Position numbers and translations under genes: made by a program
Notes under the pieces: generated by a model
Told to the model about the DNA's origin: nothing
The model's database searches: none
The model's input: the letters and a program-made list of their open reading frames with translations, nothing else
Part shown: piece by piece, positions 51,339 to 61,700 of the stretch
Numbering within the stretch: position 1 is the stretch's first letter
Layout: every line of letters starts with the position of its first letter
Source: Anaerolineaceae bacterium
Lineage (GTDB): Bacteria; Chloroflexota; Anaerolineae; Aggregatilineales; Phototrophicaceae
Length of the DNA stretch: 64,000 bases
Assembly: GCA_020634115.1 (NCBI GenBank)
Contig: JACKCH010000012.1
Span: forward strand, 868,001-932,000
Reading direction: 5' to 3'

Positions 51339-51701
51339 ATGGCATCACTGAACACCTTTGGGGCAATCATGACTTTTGCGATTGCCCTGGAAACCCAGCT
51401 TCGGGACTATTACCAAGCCGCCGGTCACAGTGACCGCGTGAGTGATGCGGAGAAACGCCGCGTCAAAATGGAGCGTGTCCGCCGTGAAAATGTATTGGAA
51501 ATCACCCTGGAAGCCATTGAAGGGCTGGATGAAGCCGATTACGCATTGAATCTGGCGGATACATCTACAGCCGGGCAGAGCGCCGCTGAAACCGTTGCGT
51601 CGCAATTTTACGCCGATGTCGCGCCCAAAATTAACGTGCGCGTCGCCCAACGGGCGCTGGAACGGTGCAGCAAGGAGCACCAATCTCTAGCTGAGGAGTA
51701 G
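51339..51701 (+). CDS. Small helical protein, ferritin-like pattern
   Basis: A 120-residue, all-helical cytoplasmic protein. The first helix (LNTFGAIMTFAIALETQLRDYY) and the segment RRENVLEITLEAIEGLD recall two helices of ferritin-like/rubrerythrin proteins. The metal-binding E-x-x-H set is not complete, so iron binding is doubtful. GAGG lies about eight bases before the ATG. It starts 105 bases after mmsA, beyond the 28-base palindrome, and is followed by a shared terminator. Function unknown. Confidence 0.65.
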   Translation: MASLNTFGAIMTFAIALETQLRDYYQAAGHSDRVSDAEKRRVKMERVRRENVLEITLEAIEGLDEADYALNLADTSTAGQSAAETVASQFYADVAPKINVRVAQRALERCSKEHQSLAEE

Positions 51702-51747
51702 ACACACCATCACTACCCTTTCAACCCGTCTCGCAGAGAGAATCAAA

Positions 51748-51780
51748 AAAACCGGAAGGCCTGTCACGCTTCCGGTTTTT
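51748..51780. terminator. Bidirectional terminator
   Basis: AAAACCGGAAG / CTTCCGGTTTT around a 10-base loop, flanked by A's and T's. It serves both the helical protein gene and the convergent ABC operon. Confidence 0.92.
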
Positions 51781-51802
51781 GATTGTCGAACAGTCCGTGC
51801 AA

Positions 51803-52729
51803 TTAATCAGCTGTTGTTGGGTCAAAAGCGTCCCGGATACCATCACCGATGATATACATACACAGCACGGTGATAAAGATCAATACGCCCGGCGCAACCA
51901 CCAGGTGCGGCGCACGGCGCATGAACGTCGTTGAGTCCGTGAGCATGTTGCCCCAGCTAGGAATTGGCGGTTGGATGCCGAATCCGAGGAAACTCAAACC
52001 CGATTCCACGAGAATTAGCGCACCGATGTCAATCGCCAATGAAATCACCACAATTGAAATCAGATTCGGGACAATATGGGCAAACATGATCCGCCAGGGA
52101 GATGCTCCCATCGCCCGGGCCGCAACAATAAACTCGCGTTCGCGCAGGGAGAATGTCTCACCACGCACCAGGCGCATGATACCTGTCCAGCCCAGCAACC
52201 CTAAAATCAGAATCAGACTGCCCGGGCCGGGCGCCAGTGCAGCACTGACAATCAGCAGTAGGAAAAGCTGTGGAATTGAGTTCAAGGTGGTAATAAACCA
52301 GATCACCACATCATCCACGATGCCACCGAAGAACCCGGTAATGACCCCGAGCGAAAGGGCAATCGTCATCGAAAGCATCGCCGCGAAAAAGGCGATACTC
52401 AGCGAAACCTGCCCGGCGTAGAGCAGGCGTGCCAAATGGTCACGCCCCAGGTCATCCGTACCCAGAACATGGCCGGAAACACCCACACCGAGGAAGCTGT
52501 TAAGTGGTTCAGCCTTAGTGTAATCCACATGGAGAATTTGCTGGCTGATGAACGGCGCACCGATGGCTAGCAGGGCCATAACAAAAACAATAGCCAGTGC
52601 GATCATCGTGAGGCGGTCATGCAGCAACCGACGTAGCGCCTTCTGCATCAGAGATTCACTACGAATGAACTCTTCCTGATTATCTGAAAGCCTGACCACC
52701 GAGGAGTTAGATTGTGCTTGCGTTGCCAT
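51803..52729 (-). CDS. Peptide-type ABC transporter permease (DppC/OppC)
   Basis: A 308-residue inner-membrane permease, second subunit of a dipeptide/oligopeptide/nickel-class importer. The cytoplasmic N-terminus is followed by TMALAIVFVMALLAIGAPF-like helix one and four or five more. The EAA loop reads EREFIVAARAMGASPWRIMFAHIVP, where the ATPase docks. The C-terminal GLSFLGFGIQPPIPSWGNML is the subfamily hallmark. AGGAGG precedes the ATG. The upstream permease ends 18 bases earlier, so they are co-translated. No ATPase genes are present, so shared or distant ATPases are implied. Confidence 0.94.
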   Translation of the reverse strand: MATQAQSNSSVVRLSDNQEEFIRSESLMQKALRRLLHDRLTMIALAIVFVMALLAIGAPFISQQILHVDYTKAEPLNSFLGVGVSGHVLGTDDLGRDHLARLLYAGQVSLSIAFFAAMLSMTIALSLGVITGFFGGIVDDVVIWFITTLNSIPQLFLLLIVSAALAPGPGSLILILGLLGWTGIMRLVRGETFSLREREFIVAARAMGASPWRIMFAHIVPNLISIVVISLAIDIGALILVESGLSFLGFGIQPPIPSWGNMLTDSTTFMRRAPHLVVAPGVLIFITVLCMYIIGDGIRDAFDPTTAD

Positions 52730-52747
52730 CAGAATGCTCCTCCTGAA

Positions 52748-53788
52748 CTAAAAGCGGATACGCGGATCAACGATCGCATATAACAAGTCCGAAATAATGT
52801 ATCCGAGAATGGTAAGGATAGAACCAACGACAACACCAGCCATCACAATCGGGTAATCACGCCGAGTGAGCGCCGAAACCAGCAGGCGTCCCATCCCCGG
52901 CCATGAGAAAATCGTCTCGGTAATGACAGCACCGCCTATCAAACCCGTTAAGGTCGGCCCTAAAAAGGTAGCGATGGGGATCAGCGCGTTTTTCGCGCCA
53001 TGTTTGAACCACACCAATCGGTCAGGCAGCCCTTTAGCGCGGGCCGTGCGAATATAATCACTGTTAATTTGTTCCAGCATGGAGGCACGCATATAGCGGG
53101 AATACCCAGCAATACCGCCCAGGGCAAGTACAATCGTCGGCAGAATCAGGTGATCCAACCGCATGTACAGTGGCGTACAGTCCCCTCGTGTGGGACAACC
53201 TCTATCCCCCATTGGCAGGATACCAAGTGTGGCACCGAATATCAGAATCAGGATAATTCCCATCCAGAAACCAGGCACCGCATTACCAACAACGGCACCG
53301 ATCCGAGTGAATTGGTCAAACCACCCACCACGCCAGACCGCTGCCAGAATGCCTAGCGGCAATCCAATAGTCAGACTAACAATCAGTGCGGTGACGCTGA
53401 GTTCCAGTGTCGCAGGGATACGTTGAATAATGAGTTGAAGCGCATCCTGACGCAAGTAAAACGAGTCGCCAAAGTCACCACGCAGGATACCGTAGCGCAC
53501 CCGTGTCAGGCCGTCAGTGGGGCGTTCATCCGGTATACCATCACCATTTTCATCAATGACTTTCCATTCGTCACCGATAAGCCAGCGCAAATACTGTACT
53601 GGCAATGGATCATTGACGCCGAGTTGGTCGGCCAAACGTTCTCTGGCCTCCTGCTTAATAGTGGGGTCAAAGGTCATCAAAGACACAGGGTCGCCCGGCG
53701 CAGCCCACATAATCATGTAGGAAAGCACTGTGATTCCCAGAAAAGTCGGGATGGCCTGAATAAGGCGGCGGATAACATATTTAATCAT
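52748..53788 (-). CDS. Peptide-type ABC transporter permease (DppB/OppB) with a calcium-loop-like insert
   Basis: A 346-residue permease, first membrane subunit of the importer. Helix one (IPTFLGITVLSYMIMWAAPGDPV) is followed by the ~100-residue external region usual in the family. Here this region carries DENGDGIPDE at residues 79-88, a pattern like Ca2+-binding TSP3/dockerin loops that is not standard. The EAA loop reads YIRTARAKGLPDRLVWFKHGAKNALIP and the C-terminal hallmark GGAVITETIFSWPGMGRLLVSAL is present. It lies between the binding-protein gene and the DppC-type gene in one operon. Confidence 0.94.
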   Translation of the reverse strand: MIKYVIRRLIQAIPTFLGITVLSYMIMWAAPGDPVSLMTFDPTIKQEARERLADQLGVNDPLPVQYLRWLIGDEWKVIDENGDGIPDERPTDGLTRVRYGILRGDFGDSFYLRQDALQLIIQRIPATLELSVTALIVSLTIGLPLGILAAVWRGGWFDQFTRIGAVVGNAVPGFWMGIILILIFGATLGILPMGDRGCPTRGDCTPLYMRLDHLILPTIVLALGGIAGYSRYMRASMLEQINSDYIRTARAKGLPDRLVWFKHGAKNALIPIATFLGPTLTGLIGGAVITETIFSWPGMGRLLVSALTRRDYPIVMAGVVVGSILTILGYIISDLLYAIVDPRIRF

Positions 53789-53954
53789 AAGCGTAACCTA
53801 TCTGTTACCATTTTAAGATTTTCACTCAACATCCGATCTTTTATTGTTTTTAGCAATCACGTTCAAATCACCGTATAGCGGGAGTGAAAAACCTCAAGTA
53901 ATTCCGATACATTCCACATCCATCACCCCCAAAAGAACAACAGAGGAGATAAAC

Positions 53955-53984
53955 CTCACGCCGGAGTAAAAACCCCGGCGTGAG
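53955..53984 (-). terminator. Hairpin between binding-protein and permease genes
   Basis: A 10-bp stem CTCACGCCGG / CCGGCGTGAG with a 10-base loop and no T-tract. In ABC operons such stems commonly lower downstream expression and stabilise the binding-protein message; that role is inferred here. Confidence 0.55.
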
Positions 53985-54005
53985 AAGTGTTGATACGATT
54001 ACTTC

Positions 54006-55754
54006 TTAGTCGTTAACCGACCAGGCGTCGATGTTCCACTGCTGGAAGTTCGGATACGGATCCCAGTTTTCGACATTACCCTGCGCTGCATACATCACGT
54101 TGGCAGCATACAGATACACATACGGCAGGTCGTTCGCCAGAATCGCGTTCGCTTCCTGGTAGATCGCTTTACGCGCTTCGATATCGCAACCGGGGATAGT
54201 CTTGCCTTGTTCCATCAGGTCATTGAAGACCGGATTGTTGTAGGACGTGAAGGCAAAGCCAGCACCAACCAGGTCACCCTCCGGCCCATACGCCCAGGCC
54301 AGATCGGGGTCAACCGGCAGGGCAAGGCTCCAGCCGATGATGATGGCATCGAAGGTCTGGCCGGTCAGAATGTCTACCAGCGTGCCGAATTCGATCGCCT
54401 CAAAGTTGACCTTGATGCCGATTTCAGCGAGCTGTGACTGGATGGTCTGGCCGATACGTTCGCGGGCCAGGTTACCGGCATTGGTCTGGAGGGTGAATTC
54501 CAGCGGCGTGCCGGCTTCGGCATAGAGCGCATCTTCGGTGGCGACCAGCGGGGTGCTGGGGTCATTGTCGTCATCCACCCAGCCAGCTTCGGCCAGCAGT
54601 GCCAGCGCAGCAGCCTGGTCGTAGGAGAACCCGGCGAGGTTCGGGTCGTAGGTCCAGGAGGTGGGGATAGTGTGGGTGTTGATACGAGTACCACGGCCAT
54701 CCAGGATACCCTGAATCATGGCGTCAATATCAATGGCATGGGCAATCGCCTGGCGTACGCGGACATCGCCAAAGATCGGGTGGTGGCCCTGGTCAATCAC
54801 GTTGCCTTCTTCGTCCAGCCCGTTCTGCGGGTTGGTCGGGTCGGCCAGATTGAAGCCCATGTACTGGAAGCCGTTCTGCGAAAATTCAAAGGTCTGGATA
54901 CCTTCGGCAACCGCAACTTCGGCCTGACGTTCGGCAGGAACACCCGTGTAGGTGATTTCGCCAGCCAGGAACTGTTCGACGGAGATGGTGGTATCCGGGA
55001 CGCTCTTATACACCCATTCGGACGGGCTAACGTAACCCAGAACGGTGTCGGGGTAAGTCTGGTCGGCAATCAGGCTGACGCGTTCGTTCGGGGAGAAGTC
55101 AATGTCCTTGAACGGGCCAAAGGTGACAGTCGGGATCGCCAGCGGGTCAGCGTCCAATGAGGCATAATCCGTGCCATACAGTTCGGTGAAGATATGGGCT
55201 GGAACCATGGGAACATCGTTTACGTCATTGAACGAGGAGCAGTCGGGATGGTCAAAGGTCACAACGACCGTGTAGTCATCCGGCGCTTCAATGTTGACAA
55301 TGTTACCACCGGCGGGTGTACCGTCGTCCAGGGTCATGAACATGGAGGTACGCGGGGAGCTGGTCAGACCGCTCTTGACGGCGGTGACTGACCACATATA
55401 GTCGGCGGCAGTGATGGGCGTGCCATCGTTCCAGGCCAGGTTCTGGCGCAGGTTGATCGTCAGCACGGTGCCGCTGTCGTCATATGACCAGCTTTCGGCC
55501 AGCGCACCAGGTACCATGGGTGCCGGGCTGGCGGTAGCAGGGTCATTGGCGATGATGCTAGGATACAGCCAGCCAGTCACCAGGCTGCAAACGGTGTCAT
55601 TGCAGGTCAGCGGGTTAAAGGTAGCGGGATCATCACCGATGTTATCCGTAATGAGAATACCACCCTCACCGGCCTGTGCCATGACAGACACGACTGAAAG
55701 GCTGAGCAGGGCCAACACGACCACTACCAGCACCAATTTACCAAAGTGCTTCAT
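54006..55754 (-). CDS. ABC transporter substrate-binding protein, family 5 (peptide type)
   Basis: A 582-residue exported binding protein. The signal peptide covers residues 1-27 (LVLVVVVLALLSLSVVSVMAQA) without a lipobox Cys, so it is probably released or retained by other means. The mature part starts GGILITDNIGDDPATFNPL. It has the SBP_bac_5 features LNLRQNLAWNDGTPITAADYMWSV (shown here across residues ~108-131) and VRQAIAHAIDIDAMIQGILDGRG. Two Cys near residue 50 (TCNDTVCSL) may form a disulfide. AGGAG lies upstream of the ATG. It opens an operon with two permeases; peptides, nickel or sugars are possible ligands. Confidence 0.94.
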   Translation of the reverse strand: MKHFGKLVLVVVVLALLSLSVVSVMAQAGEGGILITDNIGDDPATFNPLTCNDTVCSLVTGWLYPSIIANDPATASPAPMVPGALAESWSYDDSGTVLTINLRQNLAWNDGTPITAADYMWSVTAVKSGLTSSPRTSMFMTLDDGTPAGGNIVNIEAPDDYTVVVTFDHPDCSSFNDVNDVPMVPAHIFTELYGTDYASLDADPLAIPTVTFGPFKDIDFSPNERVSLIADQTYPDTVLGYVSPSEWVYKSVPDTTISVEQFLAGEITYTGVPAERQAEVAVAEGIQTFEFSQNGFQYMGFNLADPTNPQNGLDEEGNVIDQGHHPIFGDVRVRQAIAHAIDIDAMIQGILDGRGTRINTHTIPTSWTYDPNLAGFSYDQAAALALLAEAGWVDDDNDPSTPLVATEDALYAEAGTPLEFTLQTNAGNLARERIGQTIQSQLAEIGIKVNFEAIEFGTLVDILTGQTFDAIIIGWSLALPVDPDLAWAYGPEGDLVGAGFAFTSYNNPVFNDLMEQGKTIPGCDIEARKAIYQEANAILANDLPYVYLYAANVMYAAQGNVENWDPYPNFQQWNIDAWSVND

Positions 55755-56059
55755 GCTTTACTCCTTTTAAGAAACTCCTCATTATTTACCATCGGTTAAA
55801 AACCGACGAGCGCGATTAGTATAACACAAATTTTGATTTTTCAAGGCTCATTTGAGAGAAATTAGATTAGAGTATCGCTTGCAAAGAAACAGCGAGCTAG
55901 CTCATTTGTAGGCCAGATTCTAAGTGGCACAAACAGTCATTACTTTCTAATACACGCATAGGGTTCATAAAGTTCAGAATTTGGTGAGTTTTGATGAATT
56001 TATTGCAAATACCAAATTTTACAGAAGCCGAACTGAAGCTGGAAACTGAAAGACAGAGT
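55755..56059. other. AT-richer intergenic region
   Basis: About 305 bases between sbcD and the binding-protein gene, lower in GC than its surroundings. It should hold the ABC operon promoter; TATAAC-like bases near 55820 are suggestive only. No sbcC remnant, RNA gene or repeat is recognised. A 62-residue minus-strand open frame (55897-56085) overlaps sbcD and is not convincing. Confidence 0.4.
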
Positions 56060-57295
56060 CTATTCTCCCGGTCTAAGAATCGCATCAGCAGCTTCCAACA
56101 ATTCCTGGCGACGTTCCTGGGGAATCTCTTTGCTCATCAGGTAGTGTGCCAATAATTCGGCGTGTGTTAGCCCTTCAGGGCTGGCTCCCAACCGCGCACG
56201 CACGGGTTGTTCGATCTGCTTCCGAATGGATGCCAGTTGGAAGATACCCGCCTGTTTGAGTTCATCCCGAAGCGTGTTTTCGTTCAGCAGCGCCTCAGTT
56301 TCCGGGGTCAGTTCCAGGATCAATCGCACCACCGCATCCACCAGCACATGCTTATGGATCAACTTTAAGACCGTACCGGTGGGGTTCTTGCTGGTGCGCA
56401 AGTCCGCCTTTAGGGTAATAAAAGGGCGGGCTTCCAGGGGAATAAATTCCCACCGGGTCGTGCCGTGTTCCAGTTCAACCCAGCAAAATCCCTTCGGGTC
56501 GCCCTCTTCCCCAAAATCAATCCGCTCCATGCTGCCACTGTACACCACCGGGGGCACTTTCTTCTGGCGGCGAGTCAGGTTTTGGTGTTTGTGGATATGG
56601 CCCAACGCGACATAATCCCAACGAGGGTCGGCCAGTGAAGCCAGTCCCACTGCTACATCACGCCCCAACATAATACTACGTTCACTCCCGGTCACTGCCC
56701 CACTCACCGTAAAATGCCCGGTGAGCAGACGTGGCATATCATACGTTTCAGCGGTCTGCGCCAGAGACTCAATGATCTCCGTCAGGCGGTCTTGCAGCAG
56801 TACATCGGTTTCGGCAATTGTCATCCCGGCGGCAGTTCGTTCTTCTAACAGGCGCGAACGGATCGGATACGGCGCTGTCCCCACTGCCACCGGCCCGCGC
56901 CGCGTTTCGATGACATGGACTTCATAATCAGCGGCGACCAGCACATTCGGCACAGAGAGTGTCTGGTAGATTTCGATGCTGGACGCCTTCAGCACGGTTG
57001 GCGGCAGATCATGATTGCCCACCAGCAGCACGGTTGGGGCCAGTTCCGAAAGATCACGGACACGATGCGCGAATTCCCGCTGGTAAGTCGGGTTGGGGGA
57101 ACGGGTCTTAAAGGCATCCCCGGCGAAGATCACCAGGTCAACCTCATGTTCACGAGCATAGTCAATCATCTCGTCCATGCGGCGCAGGAAATCCACCACC
57201 CGGCTGCTCAGACCGGTCTGTGGGTCAGTTTTGCCGTAGTTTTCCATGCCGATATGGGTATCAGCAAAATGCAGCACTCGAATCGGTTCGGGCAC
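56060..57295 (-). CDS. sbcD: SbcD/Mre11-type nuclease
   Basis: A 411-residue metallophosphoesterase nuclease of the Mre11/SbcD family, which with SbcC trims hairpins and blocked double-strand ends. Phosphodiesterase motifs are ADTHIG, AGDAF, VGNHD, LTGHF and ALGHIHKHQ, supplying the two Mn2+ sites. A cap domain (~290-330) and helical C-terminus follow. The start codon is GTG with GGGGAG upstream. No SbcC/Rad50 gene lies next to it, which is unusual because the pair is normally adjacent. Confidence 0.93.
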   Translation of the reverse strand: MPEPIRVLHFADTHIGMENYGKTDPQTGLSSRVVDFLRRMDEMIDYAREHEVDLVIFAGDAFKTRSPNPTYQREFAHRVRDLSELAPTVLLVGNHDLPPTVLKASSIEIYQTLSVPNVLVAADYEVHVIETRRGPVAVGTAPYPIRSRLLEERTAAGMTIAETDVLLQDRLTEIIESLAQTAETYDMPRLLTGHFTVSGAVTGSERSIMLGRDVAVGLASLADPRWDYVALGHIHKHQNLTRRQKKVPPVVYSGSMERIDFGEEGDPKGFCWVELEHGTTRWEFIPLEARPFITLKADLRTSKNPTGTVLKLIHKHVLVDAVVRLILELTPETEALLNENTLRDELKQAGIFQLASIRKQIEQPVRARLGASPEGLTHAELLAHYLMSKEIPQERRQELLEAADAILRPGE

Positions 57296-57332
57296 GGGAT
57301 ACTCCCCTATTGACTATAACCGCACAGGACAC

Positions 57333-58277
57333 TCAGCCGTTCAAAATCGTCGTCACCGTCGCCGCGTCCATGTTGCCGCCGCTCAGGATCACGCCGACGC
57401 GCCCGCTGGCCGGGACAGCCCCACTCAGCAGCGCCGCCACGCCTAACGCGCCCGATGGCTCAACCACCAGTTTCATCCGGTAGAACAGAAAGCGCACTGC
57501 TTCAATAATGGCCTGCTCGCTGACGGTCTGCATGTCGTCCACGTATTCCAGCACCAGCGGGAAGGTGATTTCGCCCAGGGAGGGCGTGCGCGTGCCATCG
57601 GCAATGGTCGGCGGGTTGTGAATCGTCACCAGTTGTTTCGTGCGGAAGGAGCGAGTCGCGTCGTCGGCCACTTCCGGCTCAACGCCGATCACCTTGCAAT
57701 CTGGCCGCATCCCTTTACTGGCGATGGCCGAGCCACTCAACAGCCCGCCGCCACCGCAGGGGGTCAGCAGCATGTCCAGTCCTGGCACGTCCTCATGAAG
57801 TTCCGCCGCCGCCGTCCCCTGCCCCGCGACCACATCCACATGGTCATACGGCGGGATAATCGTGTAGCCGTGTTCGGCGGCCAACTGTTCAGCCAGTGCT
57901 TTACGATCCTGCTCCGAGGGGTTGTAGGCCACCACCGTCGCGCCATAGCCTTCCGTCGCCGCGCGTTTCGTCGCCGGGGCGTTATCCGGCATGACAATTG
58001 TTGCCGGGACGCCGAACAACTGGCACACCAACGCCACCGCCTGGGCATGGTTGCCGGAGGAATAAGTGATAATCCCCCGCGCCCGCTGCTTGTCGGGAAG
58101 CTGGCTGATAGCGTTGTACGCCCCGCGAAACTTGAATGCCCCCATCCGTTGGAAGTTCTCACACTTCAAGAACACTTCCGCGCCAACCCGTTCATTCAGG
58201 GTATGTGAGGTCATCACCGGCGTGTGGTGGGCGTGTCCTGCCAGCCGTTCACGGGCGGCTAGGATTTGATCGAACAT
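57333..58277 (-). CDS. PLP-dependent threonine/serine dehydratase family enzyme
   Basis: A 314-residue fold-type II PLP enzyme of the threonine dehydratase/serine racemase group. The Schiff-base Lys lies in AFKFRGAYN, SSGNHAQAVAL is the substrate loop and GGGGLLSG binds the cofactor phosphate. No C-terminal ACT regulatory domain is present, so it is a catabolic or racemase-like form rather than full biosynthetic IlvA. It deaminates Thr/Ser to the 2-oxo acid, or racemises Ser. The start follows AAAGG. It lies 37 bases upstream of sbcD on the same strand. Confidence 0.92.
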   Translation of the reverse strand: MFDQILAARERLAGHAHHTPVMTSHTLNERVGAEVFLKCENFQRMGAFKFRGAYNAISQLPDKQRARGIITYSSGNHAQAVALVCQLFGVPATIVMPDNAPATKRAATEGYGATVVAYNPSEQDRKALAEQLAAEHGYTIIPPYDHVDVVAGQGTAAAELHEDVPGLDMLLTPCGGGGLLSGSAIASKGMRPDCKVIGVEPEVADDATRSFRTKQLVTIHNPPTIADGTRTPSLGEITFPLVLEYVDDMQTVSEQAIIEAVRFLFYRMKLVVEPSGALGVAALLSGAVPASGRVGVILSGGNMDAATVTTILNG

Positions 58278-58345
58278 GGTGACTGACCTTTACCGGCTAA
58301 ATCAGGATAAGGGTTAGGATTTACGCAGTTCACTTCATGGTTTCC

Positions 58346-58380
58346 CGTAGGGGGCAGTGCCGTGCGCCGTGCGCCCTACG
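58346..58380. repeat. GTAGGG-type inverted repeat
   Basis: Arms CGTAGGGGGC / GCGCCCTACG with one mismatch flank a 15-base loop. The preceding TTTCCCGTAGGGG also occurs at 30751. It is part of the dispersed GTAGGG palindrome family in this window. Confidence 0.6.
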
Positions 58381-58487
58381 CGCTCTGCGTAACTTCTAAG
58401 GGGGTTAATGGTAGCGTGTTCGCAGGGCCGACGCAATGCCGGGGAAAACAAACAGGGGCAAGCTGTTCGCCGCCCCTGCTGGTCGTG

Positions 58488-58572
58488 CGGAGAGGGTGGG
58501 ATTCGAACCCACGAAGGTGTGACCCTTACTCGCGTTCCAGGCGAGCGCGTTAGTCCACTACGCTACCTCTCC
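58488..58572 (-). tRNA. tRNA-Ser (anticodon GGA)
   Basis: On the minus strand an 85-base cloverleaf is visible. The acceptor is GGAGAGG / CCTCTCC with discriminator G. The anticodon arm is CTCGC-CTGGAAC-GCGAG with anticodon GGA. A long variable arm precedes the T-arm GTGGG-TTCGAAT-CCCAC. The G discriminator and long variable arm agree with serine. CCA is not encoded. It lies just upstream of the STAND gene on the opposite strand. Confidence 0.97.
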
Positions 58573-58681
58573 GGGTGCATCCTGCACATTTCGGCATTAT
58601 AACAGCCGCCGAAACCTTTGACCAGACAGAATTGACAGCGGAATCCATCCGAAAATCGCCGCCAGGGACGTTAGAACACGC

Positions 58682-58687
58682 TATAAT
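58682..58687 (+). promoter_or_regulatory. -10 box candidate for the STAND gene
   Basis: A perfect TATAAT lies 40 bases before the start at 58727, with no clear -35 at the standard distance. Confidence 0.45.
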
Positions 58688-58726
58688 AGACTCCACAGCA
58701 CACCGCTAACGCACAGTTGAGGCCGT

Positions 58727-61700
58727 ATGAAATCGAAAGACCGTAGAATTGATGTGATGTTGAGCAGCACCTCGCGTGATTTACCCGACCACCGCGAACA
58801 AGCCACCGAGGCCGTCCTGCGCTCCGGGATGCACCCGATTATCATGGAAACCCTGACCGCCTCACTGGGGGACGCCATCAGCGAATCGCTGAAAATGGTG
58901 GATGAAGCCGAGATTTACATCGGGATTTTTGGGATGCGCTACGGCTACATCCCCGACGACCCGCGCAACCCGCAGCGACTCTCAGTCACCGAAATGGAGT
59001 ACCGCCACGCCCTACAGCGCGGTATCCCGGTGCTGATTTTCATCATGAGTGGCACACATCCCGGCCCGGCCACCGCTGCCGAAGGAAAAACATTCTACGA
59101 GCAGGAAAAGGAAGGCCAGGAGAAGCTGGAAGCCCTGAAGAAGGAACTCACAACCAAACACGTTGTCGGCTTCTTCGACTCTCCCGCCGACCTACGCGCC
59201 CACATTATCCAGGCGTTAGGCAATCCTGACGTGAAGGCAAAAGCCTACAGAATCGCCGGGATTGACACCAGCACCCCCGCCCCACCGGAGAAAACGCCGC
59301 TCCCCACCCCGCCAGAGTTCTACGCCGACCCGCCCTATACCCTGACGAGCGAGTTTATCGGGCGTACCGACGAACTGCGCCGCTTGGACGCCTGGGCAGC
59401 TTCCGACGACCCGCTGCTGATTGTGGAGGCGATTGGCGGCATGGGCAAAAGCGCCGTCACCTGGGAATGGGTGAAAAATCACGCCGATAAACTCGGTTTT
59501 GACGGCATCGTGTGGTGGAGCTTCTACGAGAGCGGCGCGACGATGGCCGCCTTCGTCCGCCACGCGCTGGCCTATATCACCCGCCAAGACCCGGACGCGC
59601 TCAAGTCCACCGGGATGAAGGAAAACTTCCGTGATCTCCTGCAAGCCCTGCGCCAGGGCCGCTACCTGCTGGTGCTGGACGGCCTGGAGCGGGCGCTGGT
59701 GGCTTACCACCGCTGGAACGCCGCCCAGATGCGCGACGACACGGTGGAAGAGGCCGAATCGATCATCAAAGACCGCGACATCCGCGCCTGCACCGACCCC
59801 CGCGACGATGACGTGCTGCGCGGCCTGCTGGCCTGCAACCCCAGTAAAGTCCTCATCAGTTCCCGGCTGCTGCCGCTGGCGCTGGAAGACCGTGATTCGA
59901 CACTGTACAAAGGTGTCACCCATGTCCACCTCAACGGCCTCGCGCCGGAGGACGCGCTGGCGCTGACCCGCGCCGCCGGGGTGACGGTGGCCGATGAACG
60001 GAGGTTCGGGACGTTCATGGCGCAGTTCGGCTACCACAGCCTGCTCGTCAAGCTGGTGGCCGGGCGCGTGCTGAAATTCCGGCGTGGGCCGGGCGACTTT
60101 GACCGCTGGTACACCGTCGAGGGGCGCACGCTGCATGTCAGCGACTTCGACCTGAAACAGAGCCAGACCCACATCCTGGGATACGCGCTGGACGGCCTGG
60201 ACGCCGGGCAGCGCCGCTTCCTCAGCCAGGTCGCCGCCTTTGGCGACGCCGTCCCCTACGACACGCTGGCGGTATTCAATCCATATGTACGTCCAAGACC
60301 TCAAAAACCATCGGGAATTTTCACTCCAAGAGTTGAACGAGAACAATATCAAAAGGAATTTGAAGCGTATCAGGTTTACGAAAAATCCCCTGAATACCTG
60401 AAAGCACTGTCGCAGTTTGATGAACTGTTGACCGAACTTGAAGAGCGCGGCCTGCTGCGCTGGGATCGCGAGAAAGACACCTACGACATGCACCCGGTAG
60501 TGCGTGGCACAGTCTTTGATGAACTCGAAGGCGAGGCCAAAACAATGACCTTTGAGCGCATCCGGGGGCATTTTGAAGCGCTGCCAGCAGAGGATGTGGA
60601 GAGCGCGAAAACGGTGGCCGACCTGACGAACACCATCGCCATCTACCGGGCGCTGGTCGGCGCGGGGAAATGGGACGAAGCGGCGCGGTTTTTCGTTAAT
60701 CGTCTGCGTGACCGTTTGGGATACAACATTGCCGCCTACTATACCATCATCGAACTGCTCACCCCGCTCTTCTCGGATGGGACTGACACGCTGCCGCACC
60801 TGAGCGACCCGGCCAACCAGAGCAACATTGTCACATCGCTAGCGGGTATGTTCTATTACATTGGGCGGAACGATGAGTCGCTGGTACTTACTGGATTGAA
60901 TCTCAAAATCAACATTGACAACGATGACCTCGGCAACCTCATCAGTGGCCTGCTGAATTACGCCAATTCCCTGTGCGATGATAACCAACTCGCACTGGCT
61001 CAGCGGGTCAATGAAACCGCGCTGGCACTGGCCCAGGCAACCGATAACCAGAATCAAACCAGCATGTCAACCCTCTTCCTGCTCGGCATCTACAGAAACA
61101 CCGACCAATGGGAGGAAGCTGAGGCGGCTTATGCCTTCCTCCAGGAACACCCGCCGCATGAGATTTTCTGGCAGGCGGATGTCGAGAAATACTATGCCGA
61201 AACGCTCATCTATCGCGGGCTGGACGCGGGTGCGGCGCTCGACAAGGCCGAGAGTCTTGCTATTAGAGGTAACAACGCCCTGATTTTCCGCCAGGTCAAA
61301 GGGCTGCGCGGTGAGGCCGCGCTAGCGGCGGGTGATTTCACGTTGGCGGCACGGCATTTTGAGGAAAGTATCCAACTCTACCGTCAGTCAGGGTCATCAT
61401 TCACCGACTGGGTTCTCGGTGGACTAGCGCGAGCCTATGCCAATATGGGTGAGCATAACCGGGCGCGGGAGATCATTGAACAAGGTATAAATTATATTGA
61501 CGCCGCCGAAGTCTACCTCATCATCGGTGACCATGAGAAAGCGCGGGAATATGCCCTCCAAGCCTACGAAGCAGCCTGGGCGGACGGCCCACCGTATGTC
61601 TGGTGGTGGGGGCTGGAACGGGCGAAAGCCGTGCTGGACGCGCTGGGTGAGCCGTATCCTGACCTGCCGCCTTACGACCCCGCCAAAATCGGCAAGTTCC

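Noticed and set aside
55897..56085. 62-codon minus-strand frame upstream of the ABC operon
   Set aside because: It overlaps the sbcD stop, lacks a ribosome site and has no recognisable features.
59216..60799. 527-codon minus-strand open frame opposite the STAND gene
   Set aside because: The plus strand has clear DUF4062, P-loop and TPR motifs; the antisense translation shows no domain and is a GC-bias shadow.
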